Assembly: GCF_033807715.1 (NCBI RefSeq)
Contig: NC_084607.1
Location: 20,154,441 to 20,218,440 of the forward strand
DNA: 64,000 nucleotides
DNA from: Cololabis saira
Taxonomy: Eukaryota > Chordata > Actinopteri > Beloniformes > Belonidae
Reading direction: 5' to 3'
In this document: positions 29,940 to 42,404 of the stretch, piece by piece
How positions within the stretch are numbered: position 1 is the first letter of the stretch
Layout: every line of letters begins with the position of its first letter
The notes under the pieces: generated by a model
Told to the model about the DNA's origin: nothing
What the model saw: only the letters and a program-made list of their open reading frames with translations
Databases searched by the model: none
Made by a program: the position numbers and the translations under genes

Positions 29940-32900
29940 AGTCAGACCCTTAAATAGCCTTTCAATATAATTGAAGTCAAAAATACATTTCTTGGAAACA
30001 TTGTTTAGAAAGGCCTGTGATTTCTGGCCCAAGAATAAATGTAATCTTGCATAAAATCACATGAGGAAGTCATAGATTCGGAGACAATTTATTCTAACCA
30101 TTAATACTAAATGCTTCATCTACCATGAACGGGATTTCACTCAGTAGTCTTGAAAGAGTATTCATTTCAGCAATTTTACATTACCATTTTACATTGCCCG
30201 TGTGAGTGTGTATGGTTGCTTGTCTATGTACGTGGCCTGTGATAGACTGTGTGTGCCCCTGACGTCTGCCTGTAATGAGGTGGGATAGGCTCCAGCAGAC
30301 TACCGTGACCCTGAATAGGAATATGCGGGTATAGAAAATTGATGGAATTATCGGATGTTAGATGAGATCACAAAACCATAACTCATTTGCCATCTATAAT
30401 CACTTTCTGATGTGCAATATGCCCACACATGCACACAATGAGTGAATCAAACAGAGAACCTGACAGCCACTGGAGTCTCGAACTGGAGCTCTGCTTCAAC
30501 CAATCAATCACATCACTAGTAGAGACTAAGCTATCTTCTAACCCCAAAATAAACAGTAATGAAACAGCACAAAAGCAAAGACAGAGAGCAAATAGAAGGC
30601 AGAAATGATATCAGATATACCAACACCAGCAGACTATGAGAGGGAAAAAGAGAAAAAGAAGTAAAAGCTTGTCAAAAACCACTGGGACCAGGAAAGTAAA
30701 AAAAAAAAGTGAAATGAGCTCCTTGTAGTGATGTCTTGTCTTCCATTGTCTCCCTACTGGAATTTCTTACACAAGAGAAGACTTACAGTGACAACTGTGA
30801 CTGTGTTTTGCTGTCCTCAGGTTCATATGTGCCTTGCTTGATGGCTCTCAAGACAGCTGTATAGACAATCCATCACTGATTTAATTAGCAGGATGACCTC
30901 TCCTTCTCCCTCTCTCCACCTGCAGCCTCCAGTCCATCACCGTCACATCATCCCTTTAAAGCTGTTATATAAAAACAAACCTACAGTGTTGAACTAAGGC
31001 GGGCTGGTGATATTCAACTCATGTGCAGTCTGTTTTTTTTGTGTTTTTTTTTTAAATATGCTGTTTTTAAGATCACTGATGTTATACGAAGTGATGGTGT
31101 GTATTTGTATGCTTCTAGCTATGGCCTGCATCTCCTCTTGGCACTAACTGCATGTCTCGTCTGTCATTGTGTGCCTCCTCTGACTGCATGCCTTTCCTCT
31201 TTTGTTAGTGAATTAAACATCAAGCGCCATTAGTATATCAAATAGAGCACTAACGTGCATGCAAACATGCCTCCACATGCATACACTCACACATTTACAC
31301 AGAGACAAGGAGGATGTGCGTGTGCTCATCAGTGAGAGACGGTACAGAGAGCCATGTCAGCACCCTCCAAAGAAATGTCTGATTTTAAAAAAACAGGTGT
31401 GTATTTTTTTAGATGGTCACATGTGTTGTGACATGATTCCTAATCTCATCGATGGTCATGAACTGTGGGTTGTGCCCAAAGGAAGAAGACTGTACATACA
31501 ACAGGCTGATATGAGTTTCCTCTTGGTGGGTGGATTCTAGATCTGGGCCTCCATGCTCAGGGTGAACCTGAACGCAACCTGAACTTAACAATCTCAACCA
31601 GTAATTGCAGTATCAACAATAAAAGCACAAAGACTCATCTATTCCATAATAACAGTTTCCGTTCCTTTTTCTGTTGCAGACACTAGTGGTGGAGCCCGGT
31701 TTGAATAATAGTCTGATTAACCAACCATGTCACCTTTGCTAACAGTGTGAACAACTTTCCTCACATGGTGTGACATCCATAATCGCTCCCTCTTCTCACC
31801 AGCCAACACTACCTCTCTTCACATGGGAGCATGTCTGACAGCTGCTGAGCAGGTGCAAACCTGCCTGCTCACCTGGGCCAAGATGTGGAGCCCTGCAGCA
31901 GCAAAAGCTGCAAAGCAACAGTGATTTATTTTATTTTGTTTTGATTATCAATTAATGATCAGTCTTGCCTATCATGTCTACTTTTATAGGGCTATATAAT
32001 GTACACTTAAATGTCACTTTGTGTTGCAGCTCAGCAGTATTACACCATTATATAAATGTTAATTGTCTTTTTTGCTGATATTTAAGTCAAATAAACCATT
32101 CCTAACTTTTTGAACCCATCAATTTTGTAAGTAACAAGCAATCAGGTTGCCTCACTGCAAGGAAATGTAGTTGCAGATGAGTAAATGTAGCTGAAAGTGA
32201 ACTGTATCCAACATTAGTGCATCAAACCCACATCCCAAGTCAATAACTTAATAATAACCCCACACAATGTATTAAAAACAATAAAGCCTAATTACTATTT
32301 CAACTACTTCTATGACCCTGAAGCTTCCAATGATGTTTGACAAAGGTAACATTAGCTCATGCATTCTGCTAGACTGTTCCCACTGTTTCTTTCCCACATC
32401 AAGCGTCTCCTGCTAAAAAAAAACAACAAAAAACAACACATCAGCATCAAATATGCTTCACCAGACATCCTCCCCTCTCCTTTGCATAACAACCTAATAC
32501 CCTCACTCACTCATTTCACTTCACTTCCAGATAAGCAGGACTTGAAAGGTGAGAGACATTCAGTTGAGGCGTCAGCAGCACTAAACCTGATATTGTATGC
32601 ATTACTTGAGTTGAATGTACTTAATTTTTAGATAAAAAAGAGGTATATTACACAGAGAAAACACAGGTGCCGGGCCCTTTATACTTCCCTATGGCTCTAA
32701 TTAACAGTAGAGGAGAGATTCAGAGCTCAGATGCATTCAGACCGCACATCTGAACACACCCTTTCATCACAAGCCATCTTTCATCATCAAACACGTCATT
32801 CAGATAAACTGACAAAGACATTAGGCCTCCTTTAATATGTATGTGTGTACAAGCAGGGTCTTCAACCTGTGAGTGTATCATCACTTCCTGTTTTCCCCAC

Positions 32901-33390
32901 CATCTGACTGTCGAGCTCCATTAGGAGACACCAGTGACGACAGCTCATTCTCTGCTTTGTGGTTAATAAGCTAAATGGCCGTGAGAGAGTTCAGGACGTA
33001 GTTGGCTCTGTGGAGAGTGGAGGAGAAATCCCACTTAGAGTAATAGGAACCCACTGTGTGTCTCCACTTGGCCAGTGCTAATGGCTTCAGTCAGAATGGA
33101 AACACAGGCAGCTGTGCACGTACAGTGTGCCGTACTGTTGCACCAGGAACAAATGACCACACACGTGGCACTCATTTAGTCTCAAATTTCACTTATAAAG
33201 ATGATGAATGAGTTTTTTCTTCTGCAGGCAGTAATATTACTATAATAATTATGTTTTTAAAAAAAATGTGTAGGTGGCTCCAGGAATGTTAGGAGATAGT
33301 CTGCAGACCAGTATATTGCTCAAATACATCCACTTTAGCCTACAGCACCCACAAACACAATATCCTAGATGTATAACAGTCACTAAACAT
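29940..33390 (-). other. prkca: Intronic stretch with one LINE/SINE tail
   Basis: Apart from the repeat tail at 30225-30345 no element was recognised. Short open frames at 31021-31233, 31259-31540 and 32359-32631 carry no domain signature. Confidence 0.45.
30225..30345 (+). repeat. LINE/SINE 3' tail fragment of the GGATAGGCTCCAGC type
   Basis: It contains TGTGATAGACTGTG, GGTGGGATAGGCTCCAGCAG, GTGACCCTGAATAGGAATAT and then GCGGGTATAGAAAATTGATGG. The same order is found at the 3' end of very common fish retroposons, which normally end in ATGG repeats. Here the tail is only one unit. The family name is uncertain. Confidence 0.6.
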
Positions 33391-33398
33391 ATACATGT

Positions 33399-34134
33399 TA
33401 GGGCTGTTCGATTATGCCCAAAAATAAAATCTAAATTTTTTTCTCTCAAAATCCGATTTTCGATTACGATTATTTTGTGAATTGACAAAAAGCAAAGAAA
33501 TTATTTAAAATATGCTGTTTTTTTATTGAACATTTGCCCCATTGGGCTTTAAGTGCAAACTTTGCTCTTATTAAACCAAAAATGAATGAATAAAGTGCAA
33601 AACTGTAAAATAAGTTGAAAAAAAGTTTTAAAAAATATAATAAAATATAAAGTTTTATCTCTGAAAAAAAAAAAATCAGCAAATCAGCACTTGCAAACAT
33701 ACAGTAAGTTATATTTCCAATTAAATAAAACAAGACATTTTCTAATTAAACTAAACTGGGTGTTTGCATGCTAAATAATAATGCAACCCATGAAGGAGGT
33801 AGAGGTGTGTAATGTCAGTCATTACATTTGCTATTCACATTTGCAAGTTTTTTGCAAGGAACACGAGCCGGTCTACCGCATCTGGCTTGAGGGATGCCCG
33901 GTGGCATGTTCCAACGCCCCCTCCTACACTAAAGAGCCTCTCCGATGGGGCACTTGTCGCAGGTATTGAGAGGTATTTCCATCAATCATTAATATGGTAT
34001 CAATCATTGATATGTGTGCAGACAAGGTAAAAAAAAAAAAAGTGAAAAATCGATTTTTCGATTTTCACGTTTTAACATCGTTCTAATTACATAATCGCGA
34101 TTATGATTTAAAATCGATTAATCGAACAGCCCTA
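33399..34134 (-). mobile_element. hAT family A, copy 2 (736 bp, complete)
   Basis: It has the same ends as copy 1, with a perfect 8-bp duplication ATACATGT at 33391-33398 and 34135-34142. The interior is nearly collinear with copy 1, differing mainly in short A-runs and a few substitutions, which points to amplification from one deleted master. The transposase remnant is on the minus strand. Confidence 0.95.
33835..33981 (-). pseudogene. hATC coding remnant, copy 2
   Basis: This 147-bp segment is the equivalent of that in copy 1 and has the same open frame and stop. One substitution changes VVT to VGT in the middle (shared with copy 4). The SAPSERLFS and [15 protein letters not shown] motifs are intact. 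Confidence 0.9.
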
Positions 34135-34142
34135 ATACATGT

Positions 34143-35265
34143 AATCAGTTATAGGTATTGTAATAACTAATTATGGCCAATATGAATCCAAAACGTATGT
34201 TTATTTACCTCATATAAGAATTTTATTAACTCAAACAAACAAGATGTAGACAAGAAATAACAATTATGATAATATATGGGATTAATACTTACTGCACTGA
34301 GTATACTTAATACTTAAGTTGTTAAGACTTGACAACTTTGTTAAATATCAACAACAAATATCAACAACTTTGTGCTTGGGTAGTTATCCAAGTACTCCTG
34401 CTTAATTTCTTTCTCCAAAAATATTCACGTTAGGTAGAATGGTGATTCTTAAATGACCACAGGTGTGAGGATATTTGGATGGTTGGATGGATAAGACAAA
34501 GGTAGCCTGAGTCAAACGCCTTATTTTAAGCCAACAGAAAGGCCTTAGCATTTGAATTACTATGTGGTTAATACTAAAAAAGACACATTTGTTTTTCTTT
34601 TATGAACCGTCACTATGTGAAGAAGAAATGCAGCCAATTCCTTAACTAACCAATTTATCAGAGTAATTTAGTTCTATCTGGGAAAATAAAAAAGTTAAAT
34701 TAAATAACCCCTTAAATGCCCTTAATGGAAATATAGATTTCCTATGGAAACAAGAGAGCTCCAAAAACACCAACCAATCATTTGTGTATAGCCAAAGGGG
34801 GAGTCAAAAGACTCCCCCGCTGAAGAGGCGATTCCTCTTCAGTGAACAGGAATCCCCCATTCCTGGGCCTGAGAGGCAGGTCTGAATCTAGAGGGTTGTA
34901 CTTCAAAATCATACTGACGCTTACTGTTTCTGATATGGGAATTTCAACATCTCTTATCCGTTCTTTAATCCATAATATTGGACCAGCGAACCTATCACAC
35001 ATTGCACTACTCCCACTGAAATCGTAGTTTTAAAATTAATTCCCTGACTGAAATTGAACTGAAAGGAATTTCTCACAGTCAAGCTAATCCTCCAATTGAA
35101 GTTTCAACTGAACATAAATTGGCCCATATGCGTTCTGTGTATGTCCCGCAGTTTCTGCCATGGCTCTGACTCAGAAGTACTGTGGGGGGGAATTCAACAT
35201 AACCCTACAGCATCGCTGCAATGACAAGAACTACCTGTACCAAATGCTTTAACACTAACAAAGAC
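34143..35265 (-). other. prkca: Intronic stretch containing a double hairpin
   Basis: No exon was recognised. Two adjacent perfect hairpins occur at 34797-34842. A minus-strand frame over 34778-35002 is open for 74 codons but has no recognised domain; it may be retroelement debris. Confidence 0.45.
34797..34842. repeat. Two adjacent perfect 9-bp hairpins
   Basis: Stem 1 is GGGGGAGTC/GACTCCCCC (34797-34805 with 34810-34818, loop AAAA). Stem 2 is CTGAAGAGG/CCTCTTCAG (34820-34828 with 34834-34842, loop CGATT). One base separates them. Function is unknown. Confidence 0.88.
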
Positions 35266-35268
35266 TAA

Positions 35269-36661
35269 GGGCCCGATTTACTAAGATCCTAAATAAAGAG
35301 TACTAAATTGCGTGTGCACTGAAAAAGTTTGCGCGTGCTGTTTGCGTGTGGTTTGCAGGTGATCAACTAAGATTGCGTGCGCAATTGATAACAGGTGCAA
35401 ACAGCAGTATTTAAATGAGGTGTTGCGTGTCTTAAGGTTTGCGAGTGCAAACTCTGTGCCATGGAGAGTCTGTATGGAAAGCACAGTCATAAGCGCAAAA
35501 TGAAATTTGACGAGTTGGAGTTAGAGATATTAGTGGAAGAGGCAAATAAACACATTCATGAACTACAGCAAAGAAATTTAAACATTACCAAAAGAAACGC
35601 AATATGGGAGAAAACCTGCGATAGAATAAATGCAGTTGGTAACACAAAAAACAGAAAAACGTCTGGTTTTTTAGGCACAGATCAAAAATACGAAATAGAA
35701 AAACGGGCCACAGGACCGAATTTGATTTTAATATTGAATTGGTCGGGTTTACGTGACCCCGCGGTGCTCGGCATGATCTGAGGAGAAAAAGACATCAGGA
35801 GAGCGCTTTGATTCAATCTATTTATGAGTTAAGTTTTTATTCAGATGTCCACAGTATATTGCAAATATTATATATTATATAGCAAACACTGACAGTAAAT
35901 GTGTGACAGACGGGACCCTCATATGGCCGTCGATTTAACGCAGAAGCATAATTCAGGTGAAGCTGCAGTCTCTGCGCTGATCCTGACACAGCGGGTCGGA
36001 GCGGATTTGGTCATGATGTTTAACCTGTGTTTTGTGATTAATAAGCACAGGTTTTAATTAAATGTAATTTACGAAGGATGATTTCACGTTCAATAAGATA
36101 AATAATCAATAAAATACAAAGTTTTGCAGAAAGGCTTGGCCTGCTTGTGGGCGAGTGGAGGGGGGCACAATAAGAGAAGGTGGCAAGATATAAGGCGGAG
36201 AACTAAAGAAAAAGTGGCCTTTAATAAAACTTGTGCAACCATTTTTAAAATAGCATGCAGCAGAATAAAGACTATCTCTCTGCGTATTCTTTGATTTTGG
36301 ATGTCGCCTCCTTGCCACAATAACGGCAGCAGCAGATTAGCACCTTCCTTTCAAACGTGTTAAATACAGACGCAATCACAATACGCGCAAAAACTTTCAG
36401 GCTTGGTAAATCTCATTGCGCGTGGTAAATGGACATATTTGCATCTTCCCCTCCCAGTATTTAGCGATTTCTGGTGGGTACGCCCCATATTGATTATTCA
36501 TCAGGGCAAAAGTACTAACTGAATTGCGTGTGCAATTTAGCGCATTTCAGAGACGCAGTCGTCTTTGCACGCTGTTAGTAGATCAGCTGGCACTTTGGTT
36601 TGCGGGTGCTGTCAAGTTTGCACACGTTTTAACACAGGCAAACCTTTAGTAAATCGGGCCC
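35269..36661 (+). mobile_element. PIF/Harbinger-type element (1393 bp)
   Basis: The ends are GGGCCCGATTTACTAA and its inverse TTAGTAAATCGGGCCC. A TAA trinucleotide lies immediately outside each end (35266-35268 and 36662-36664), the 3-bp duplication typical of PIF/Harbinger. Near the left end are several TTGCGTGTG-like subterminal repeats, with similar ones (TTGCGCGTG, GCACACG) at the right. It carries a MYB/SANT-like frame but no recognisable full nuclease gene, so it is probably an internally deleted copy. Confidence 0.85.
35461..35781 (+). CDS. MYB/SANT-like DNA-binding protein fragment of the Harbinger element
   Basis: This frame encodes 106 residues starting MESLYGKHSHKRKMKFDELE, with ATG preceded by GCC. 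Residues about 15-65 (FDELELEILVEEANKH ... RNAIWEKTCDRINAVG) match the N-terminal MYB/SANT-like domain of the accessory DNA-binding protein of PIF/Harbinger transposons, which brings the nuclease to the element's subterminal repeats. After about residue 68 the similarity stops; the ATGPN near residue 82 may be a shifted relic of the ATGGGP segment usual in this family. It is thus truncated or frame-shifted and probably inactive. Confidence 0.65.
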   Translation: MESLYGKHSHKRKMKFDELELEILVEEANKHIHELQQRNLNITKRNAIWEKTCDRINAVGNTKNRKTSGFLGTDQKYEIEKRATGPNLILILNWSGLRDPAVLGMI

Positions 36662-36902
36662 TAAGAATCTAAAAGAAATAAAGTAAAAAACTGGCATGGC
36701 ACACAACCAACAGCCTCTACCTTTCACTGGTATCATCAGGATTTTCCAGCATACTATAAATACTTTGGTGGTCTCCAAGTGTATTAAAGATTTACTGGAC
36801 ATTTTTTAAAACCCATTTGCACATTTTTACTACTGTCACACGGGAAACCTTGCAAGAACCTATCAATGCTCTTTCTCTCTCTCCCTCTCTCTCTATCGTA
36901 TG

Positions 36903-36957
36903 CGCACACACACACACACGCACACGCACACGCACACGCACACGCACACGCACACGC

Positions 36958-37028
<71 letters not shown>
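36903..37028. repeat. (CACACG)n to (CA)n compound microsatellite
   Basis: About eight CACACG hexamers (about 36919-36966) lie between CA stretches, followed by about 30 pure CA units. It is preceded by a CT-rich segment (36870-36896). Confidence 0.97.
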
Positions 37029-37030
<2 letters not shown>

Positions 37031-37958
37031 GTTAGTAAATCCTACCAGTCATTTGACCAGTGACTTGAAAACGGCAGTCAGCTGCTGGACGAGGTTATCA
37101 GATTAGAATGCAGTAAAACTGTGAAAGTGTGGTTTTTGTTTCAGTAAATCAAAAACTATTTAAAATTTTAAAATTGTTACACAAGAGATAAGGTTCGCTT
37201 TAAGTCTCTTGCTGTTTTTCCAGACGACCTTTAGTATCCAGGTAAAACTGGAAATAATGAGGCAGAGTAATTGCTGGCTATGAATATCCATGAAACGCTC
37301 TCTCACTCATTAGTGCCATCACTTCCGCCTTGGTTCAGCAGTGATTATTAAAATATGCTGTTTTTCTGTACTTGGGGAGTCTCAAGCACAATTATAATAC
37401 AAGTGTACTACATTGTCATAAAAGTTTAAGAAAACGCAAAAGCAGGGAAACTTTTCAGGTCATCTGCCACGTGCCTTTCCTCAGCAGGTCTGCTTTTACC
37501 TCATTTCCCCTGGTCGGCATGTTTTTGTAGGCTTATTAATGTTTTCATATCCAAAAGACCTGGACAACTGGCTGTTAATATACCCGCACGTTAATCAATG
37601 TGACATTGCCATGGGAACCAAGGAGGACAGGCCCCAGGTGGCCACCTCAGGTGGAAACTATATTTAACTGATGCACAATATAAACACTGAAAACAAGGGT
37701 GTGCGTCTTCATAACAACAGCTGTAACTAGAGTGTACACCTCAGCATGCGTGGGCACGCTAACTCACTCTCCGTATCACTCACTTGTAAATGTATTTTCT
37801 GTAAAAGAAGTGCATGAAATCTGTTACCAGAATGAGCAACTGTTTTTGCATGAAAATAAATTATAATCTGTTATTTTGAGCAAGTATGTGTGGAAAAAGT
37901 GTGTGATCATGTGATGACATGCAAATTTGGACCTCATTTTCAAAATAAGAAAATAACG

Positions 37959-37961
<3 letters not shown>

Positions 37962-38034
<73 letters not shown>
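37962..38034. repeat. (CA)n microsatellite, about 36 units
   Basis: This is an uninterrupted CA array. Frames through it are artefacts. Confidence 0.98.
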
Positions 38035-38037
<3 letters not shown>

Positions 38038-38394
38038 TAGACTGCATGTTCCACATCTATCATCAAGTTTCCAATCCCTGGGATCAGTCCTTCATCATGA
38101 CTTCATGTGTAATAGTCATGCCATATCTGTGTCAAGAAGAAACATGATATCTATAAACCTTGTGGCCAAATTCAAGACAGAGTTGACCAGCACTGGTGCA
38201 ACTATCATAGAATTAATGTGATCATTTAATTATATGTCTGAAGACTTATTATGAGTGCCCAGATTTACTAAACAGAAGAGGTATATTGAAAACATGCTAC
38301 ATATTGCAGATGTTTGCACAACTGTCTGGAAATAGTTAATTGAAATTCATCTCTCCCTTTGTACTTATGTCCTACCCTTCTTTTAGATGTCTAA

Positions 38395-38907
38395 AGGGGC
38401 GAATATACTTGCTTTTCAGAACGCGTACGCGAGCGCATCATCGCCGACGCGTTTGTTTCATGCGTCGACCTGCAGTTCTTGCTTTGCCCACGAGTGCCGC
38501 TGGTCCAGGTCCAAGCACCAGCTAACCACAGATCGTCCAACGAAGCTGAATACGAAAATATTCCCGGTGTTTCTCATCATCGATTGCCCGCATCAGCAAA
38601 ACGAGAGTGGCAAACTCTCAAACAGCTTTGGTTCAACGGTCTAACATACCATCTCCGATGGCGCTGGCGCCGTTTCCTTTGCAGAGATCGCAACCAAAGC
38701 AATGTTATAATCTCTTCTTTATTCAATCTTGTCATGTTGTTTACTTGTTCTTGTTATAATCTGCTACTACTACGGCTACCACTAAATATTGTATTACTTT
38801 TCCAACTCTTGCTCTGCATACGGCCTCTTATCAGTTATCTCCGGTATGACGCGCTCACCTCGCGTGGTACGCGAGCGCAGGGTCAAACAGCAAGTATATT
38901 CATCCCT
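38395..38907. mobile_element. Harbinger-like MITE (513 bp)
   Basis: The left end AGGGGCGAATATACTTGCTT mirrors the right end AGCAAGTATATTCATCCCT with two mismatches in the first 19 bases. TAA lies directly outside both ends (38392-38394 and 38908-38910). Subterminal ACGCGTACGCGAGCGC and GGTACGCGAGCGCA are also inverted relatives. The 3-bp TAA duplication suggests PIF/Harbinger. Frames crossing it carry no transposase motif. Confidence 0.75.
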
Positions 38908-38910
38908 TAA

Positions 38911-41900
38911 GATATGCAGGGTGGTGGTCTTTGAATACCAGAATTGTGCAACCCTGGTCTTTTCTATATAGGATGTTGATAAATTTGATTTTTATTAAAT
39001 AATTTGTTTCATCACCAGCTCCTAGTACATCTGCTTGGGTGTAGATATGTGTGCTATAACCACACGCTGGGGAGTCAGTCTAGAGAGGGAGCAAATACTG
39101 ATACTTTTTGAGAAGTGGTATGCTGCTACACGGTTAAACTTTTCCACAACGCGGCTGGAGTACAGATCACATATTATTCAAGGGGACTGTAGAGGAGGTG
39201 TGGTGGTGCTCAACACCAATTGAGAGGGGGCAGCCCAGGTCAAAGCTCCTGTGGCTGATTTTTTTTTTTCGGCCCGCTCCAGCCATGCAACCATAGTTTC
39301 TTTGTAAACTCAGAAGGAGAGAGTGAGGTGCAGTGGCAGTGTAAAAAAGGGCAACTCTTTTCAAAAGGGTTTACTGTGCCAACTCGATGGCGTGTCAGCG
39401 AGATAAACTGCACTGGTTGTCGCCATGACTGAAGGAAACGAACAAGAAAAACACAAACAAGTTGCAGTGCAGACTGAAATCCATTTGCTCTCTGCTCCTT
39501 CCTCGCATGTGCTAAACGGTTCTTAACAGACTGACTGACAGACAGACTGATGCACTTGTACGCAGAAACAGTAGTGATAATGGAAACACAACTTAGAACT
39601 ATGCAAACCTCTCCCATGAGTACTTGTAGTATTTTAACATATATGTGTTTTACTATACTGTTACTGCACTTGCTATCACAATAGTCCAACCCATTATTTT
39701 TGCACTCCACTGCGACCAAACAAAAGATAAACAAGTGAATTTAGAGATACCGAAGCTGCACTTTATAGTGATAAAACTAACAAGGATGTTAAGACTGGAG
39801 TGCTGGAAATATCACTAAGCTCCAAACACTCCACACATCCTTCAAATTACATTCAGTGCCCAAGAGACCTGGTACAGTAATCGCTGTCTCTTTGGTAAAT
39901 CCTACATCTTCTATCTTGATGAGTGCAGCTTTATGCAAGCCCTTACAGGCTGTGTGATGTCAGCAAACAAACCCAGAAAGTACAGGGGGATCATTTAACC
40001 AAGTGCATATTAGATGTAGAAGGGCAAAGCCACGGCAGCGGGGCAATATTACATGCTTAGTAATCCCCCAGACATAATCTGTAGCAATAATGTGTATGAA
40101 AGATTTACGGAAACCCATAATGATGTTTCACGGACAATAACAATGTTTGAAAAGCAAACTTAGAATAAATTATATTGAAGAAAGCAAAATGATACTCCAT
40201 GGTGCGGGTATGGAGAATTATACTTAATGAGGTATTTGTGCTGAAGAACAGTCTTAATTTAGCCTGTTATACTCTATTAACTTCGTATCAGAATCAGTTT
40301 TTTAACACACACGAGGAATTTGTTCTGGTGATTTGGTGCAATACAAAAGAACAAGTAATATTAAGGGAGATATAATATATAAAGTAAAAAGAAAAAATGT
40401 ACAACATGTTGGTTTTAAAATGCCAGAGTAATGAGTCTGTACAAAGGTGACCCAAGATATGCGTTAATGTGACGCATTACTGCAGGCACAAGTGAAGCTT
40501 TGTTTACCTTTGAGCCACTTTACAGTTAAATAGCAACAACTAAGAACTACAAATAGAAAGCCTGTACATGTGCTTTGCTTGGAAAATATATTCAAACACT
40601 CCCTTTTTCTGGTCCTCTGGTTTCTTCAACCATTAGGTCTCTCAGTCATTTTATAGACCATTTATTATGTAGTTACAAGGTGAAAAAGGGAACATTTTAA
40701 TCTTATAAATAAATTATCATATTCTCTATCCTAGATGTGATTACTGCTACAATATTGTGTTATAAAAATGTATATGGCACAAAAGGACCCAATTTCAAGG
40801 GGCTTTTCTGTTTAAGATGATTAAAATGTTTAAATGAGTTCAAATCTTGGTTAAAGATGTGTTTTCCATGTAAACAGATGCTCTGACATTGTCTATCCTT
40901 CGCCCCATCTCTGTGTGTGGTATGATGTCATAAACCCTCTGACATTCAGGCTGCGTGCTTGTGACAATCTCGCACGCACCAACATGTGCTGGTGTGGATT
41001 ATGTCAGATGCTCTGCAGCTGGCACGGCGACCGCTTGAGCTCCTAATGCTTCTGTCCAGCATCCAACAAAACCTGCAGATTACTGCTGTGTGCAGTCGGT
41101 TGTGGACAGACGAAAGAGCGTCCAACACTTCTGACATCTCTGTAATTATCAGAGTACAGTCAGTGCATGTGCTGAATGTGCAACTTTCTTCCAAACTCTG
41201 CCACATCCTGCTTAAACATGTCTTGTTAAACTGACAGCTTTCACATCATCGAAGAGTTATTTGCAGCAGTAAAATGGGCCCAAAAGCTCAACAGCTGGCC
41301 TGTCAGTGCACAGCTAATCCATTGGATGTTAGTGATATGGGAACATCCTCAGCTGGCTTATCCATATGCACTCCTCTCATGACTGGTTAGAGGGGCATAT
41401 CACTGATGATATCAAATATGTGTCCCCTTGATAAGATGAACCTTTGACATACAGAGCAGATCCCTGGTGATAAAAATATATGTTTCCCTGTGGGAATATT
41501 AAGGTTTTAATGCTCAGGATTGCATCAGTTACAGTACAAGTGACTTGTCACTTTCATTAACGTGCTGAATATGCAGACTTGCATACTTTGTTGATGACAG
41601 ATGCATGCAGTAGTTGTATAGTAATGCAGGGAACTTTCCTGAGGACTCTCAGGTCTGAATCAAAGTTACAAAAATGCTACTAATACAGGCGGAGTGTGTA
41701 AGGAAATTGTAAAATGCTACCAAAATGGCCCATATTTGTTTGTTTTTTTTACCAAACAGTGAACTGCAAAGCAGTGAAATTACAATGTGTGAAATGATCA
41801 GTTGTGATAATTTTGGCCTTTTCGATGATTTTTCGAGAGAGCAGATAATATTATCCGAGAGATTATGAGATAATATTTAAGATTTATGATATTAGAGTTT

Positions 41901-42396
41901 ATGAATGTGTCTAATCTTGTACCAGTTTAAACATGGGGTTCATGCTGAAATTGACTTCTTGTCTTTTCTAACATTTGTGCCTTGCACAAATTTCATTTGA
42001 AGACTCTTCAGAAACAGATGTATTTTTATTTAATCATAATTCTATTTTTATCTGCCAGCCCTGAAACTCAGAACTTGCTCTTTAGATGTCTGACTCATTT
42101 TAATCCCTTCATTTCCCAGTAAGTTTTTAAAATGACAACACATATACATGAACTGCTTCCTTTAGCTCTTCTCTTTATAAGACTGTCATAGAAACGGGTT
42201 TTACATAAGATGAACTGACTGAACTTTCTATATCATCAACTATAGTTGGTTTGAAGCTGATTCTTCAGGGTTTGGGATGACATTATATTGACAGGAACTG
42301 ACCGGCCCATCCTGGTTGATCTAAAAATGGGGAGCTGGTTGGAACATGCCAGTCTAACCTCAGTCACCGCAAGTCGGCTATTGTAGTTAACAATCG
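38911..42396 (-). other. prkca: Intronic stretch, little recognised
   Basis: One retroposon-like tail occurs at 40287-40450. The 164-codon minus-strand frame at 39240-39734 has no domain signature and no coding support. Nothing else was recognised. Confidence 0.45.
40287..40450 (+). repeat. Fragment of a teleost LINE-type 3' tail (TATCAGAATCAG)
   Basis: CGTATCAGAATCAGTTTTTT, then ACACACGAGGAATTTGTTCT and GGTGCAATACAA. This matches the order of a very common fish repeat (TATCAGAATCAGxTTTATT ... ACACAxGAGGAATTTG). Family assignment is tentative. Confidence 0.5.
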
Positions 42397-42404
42397 TTAG
42401 CTAT

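Larger units (their letters stand above)
36665..38394 (-). other. prkca: Intronic stretch with two CA arrays
   Basis: It contains the arrays at 36903-37028 and 37962-38034. The rest shows no recognisable element or exon. Confidence 0.5.

Noticed and set aside
30225..30345. Possible host exon because of its relatively GC-rich sequence
   Set aside because: It matches the tail pattern of a common fish retroposon rather than any coding sequence.
38479..38910. 143-codon frame
   Set aside because: It starts at TTG, lies inside a MITE and has no protein motif.
39240..39734. 164-codon minus-strand frame
   Set aside because: No recognisable domain or splice context; amino-acid make-up does not look coding.
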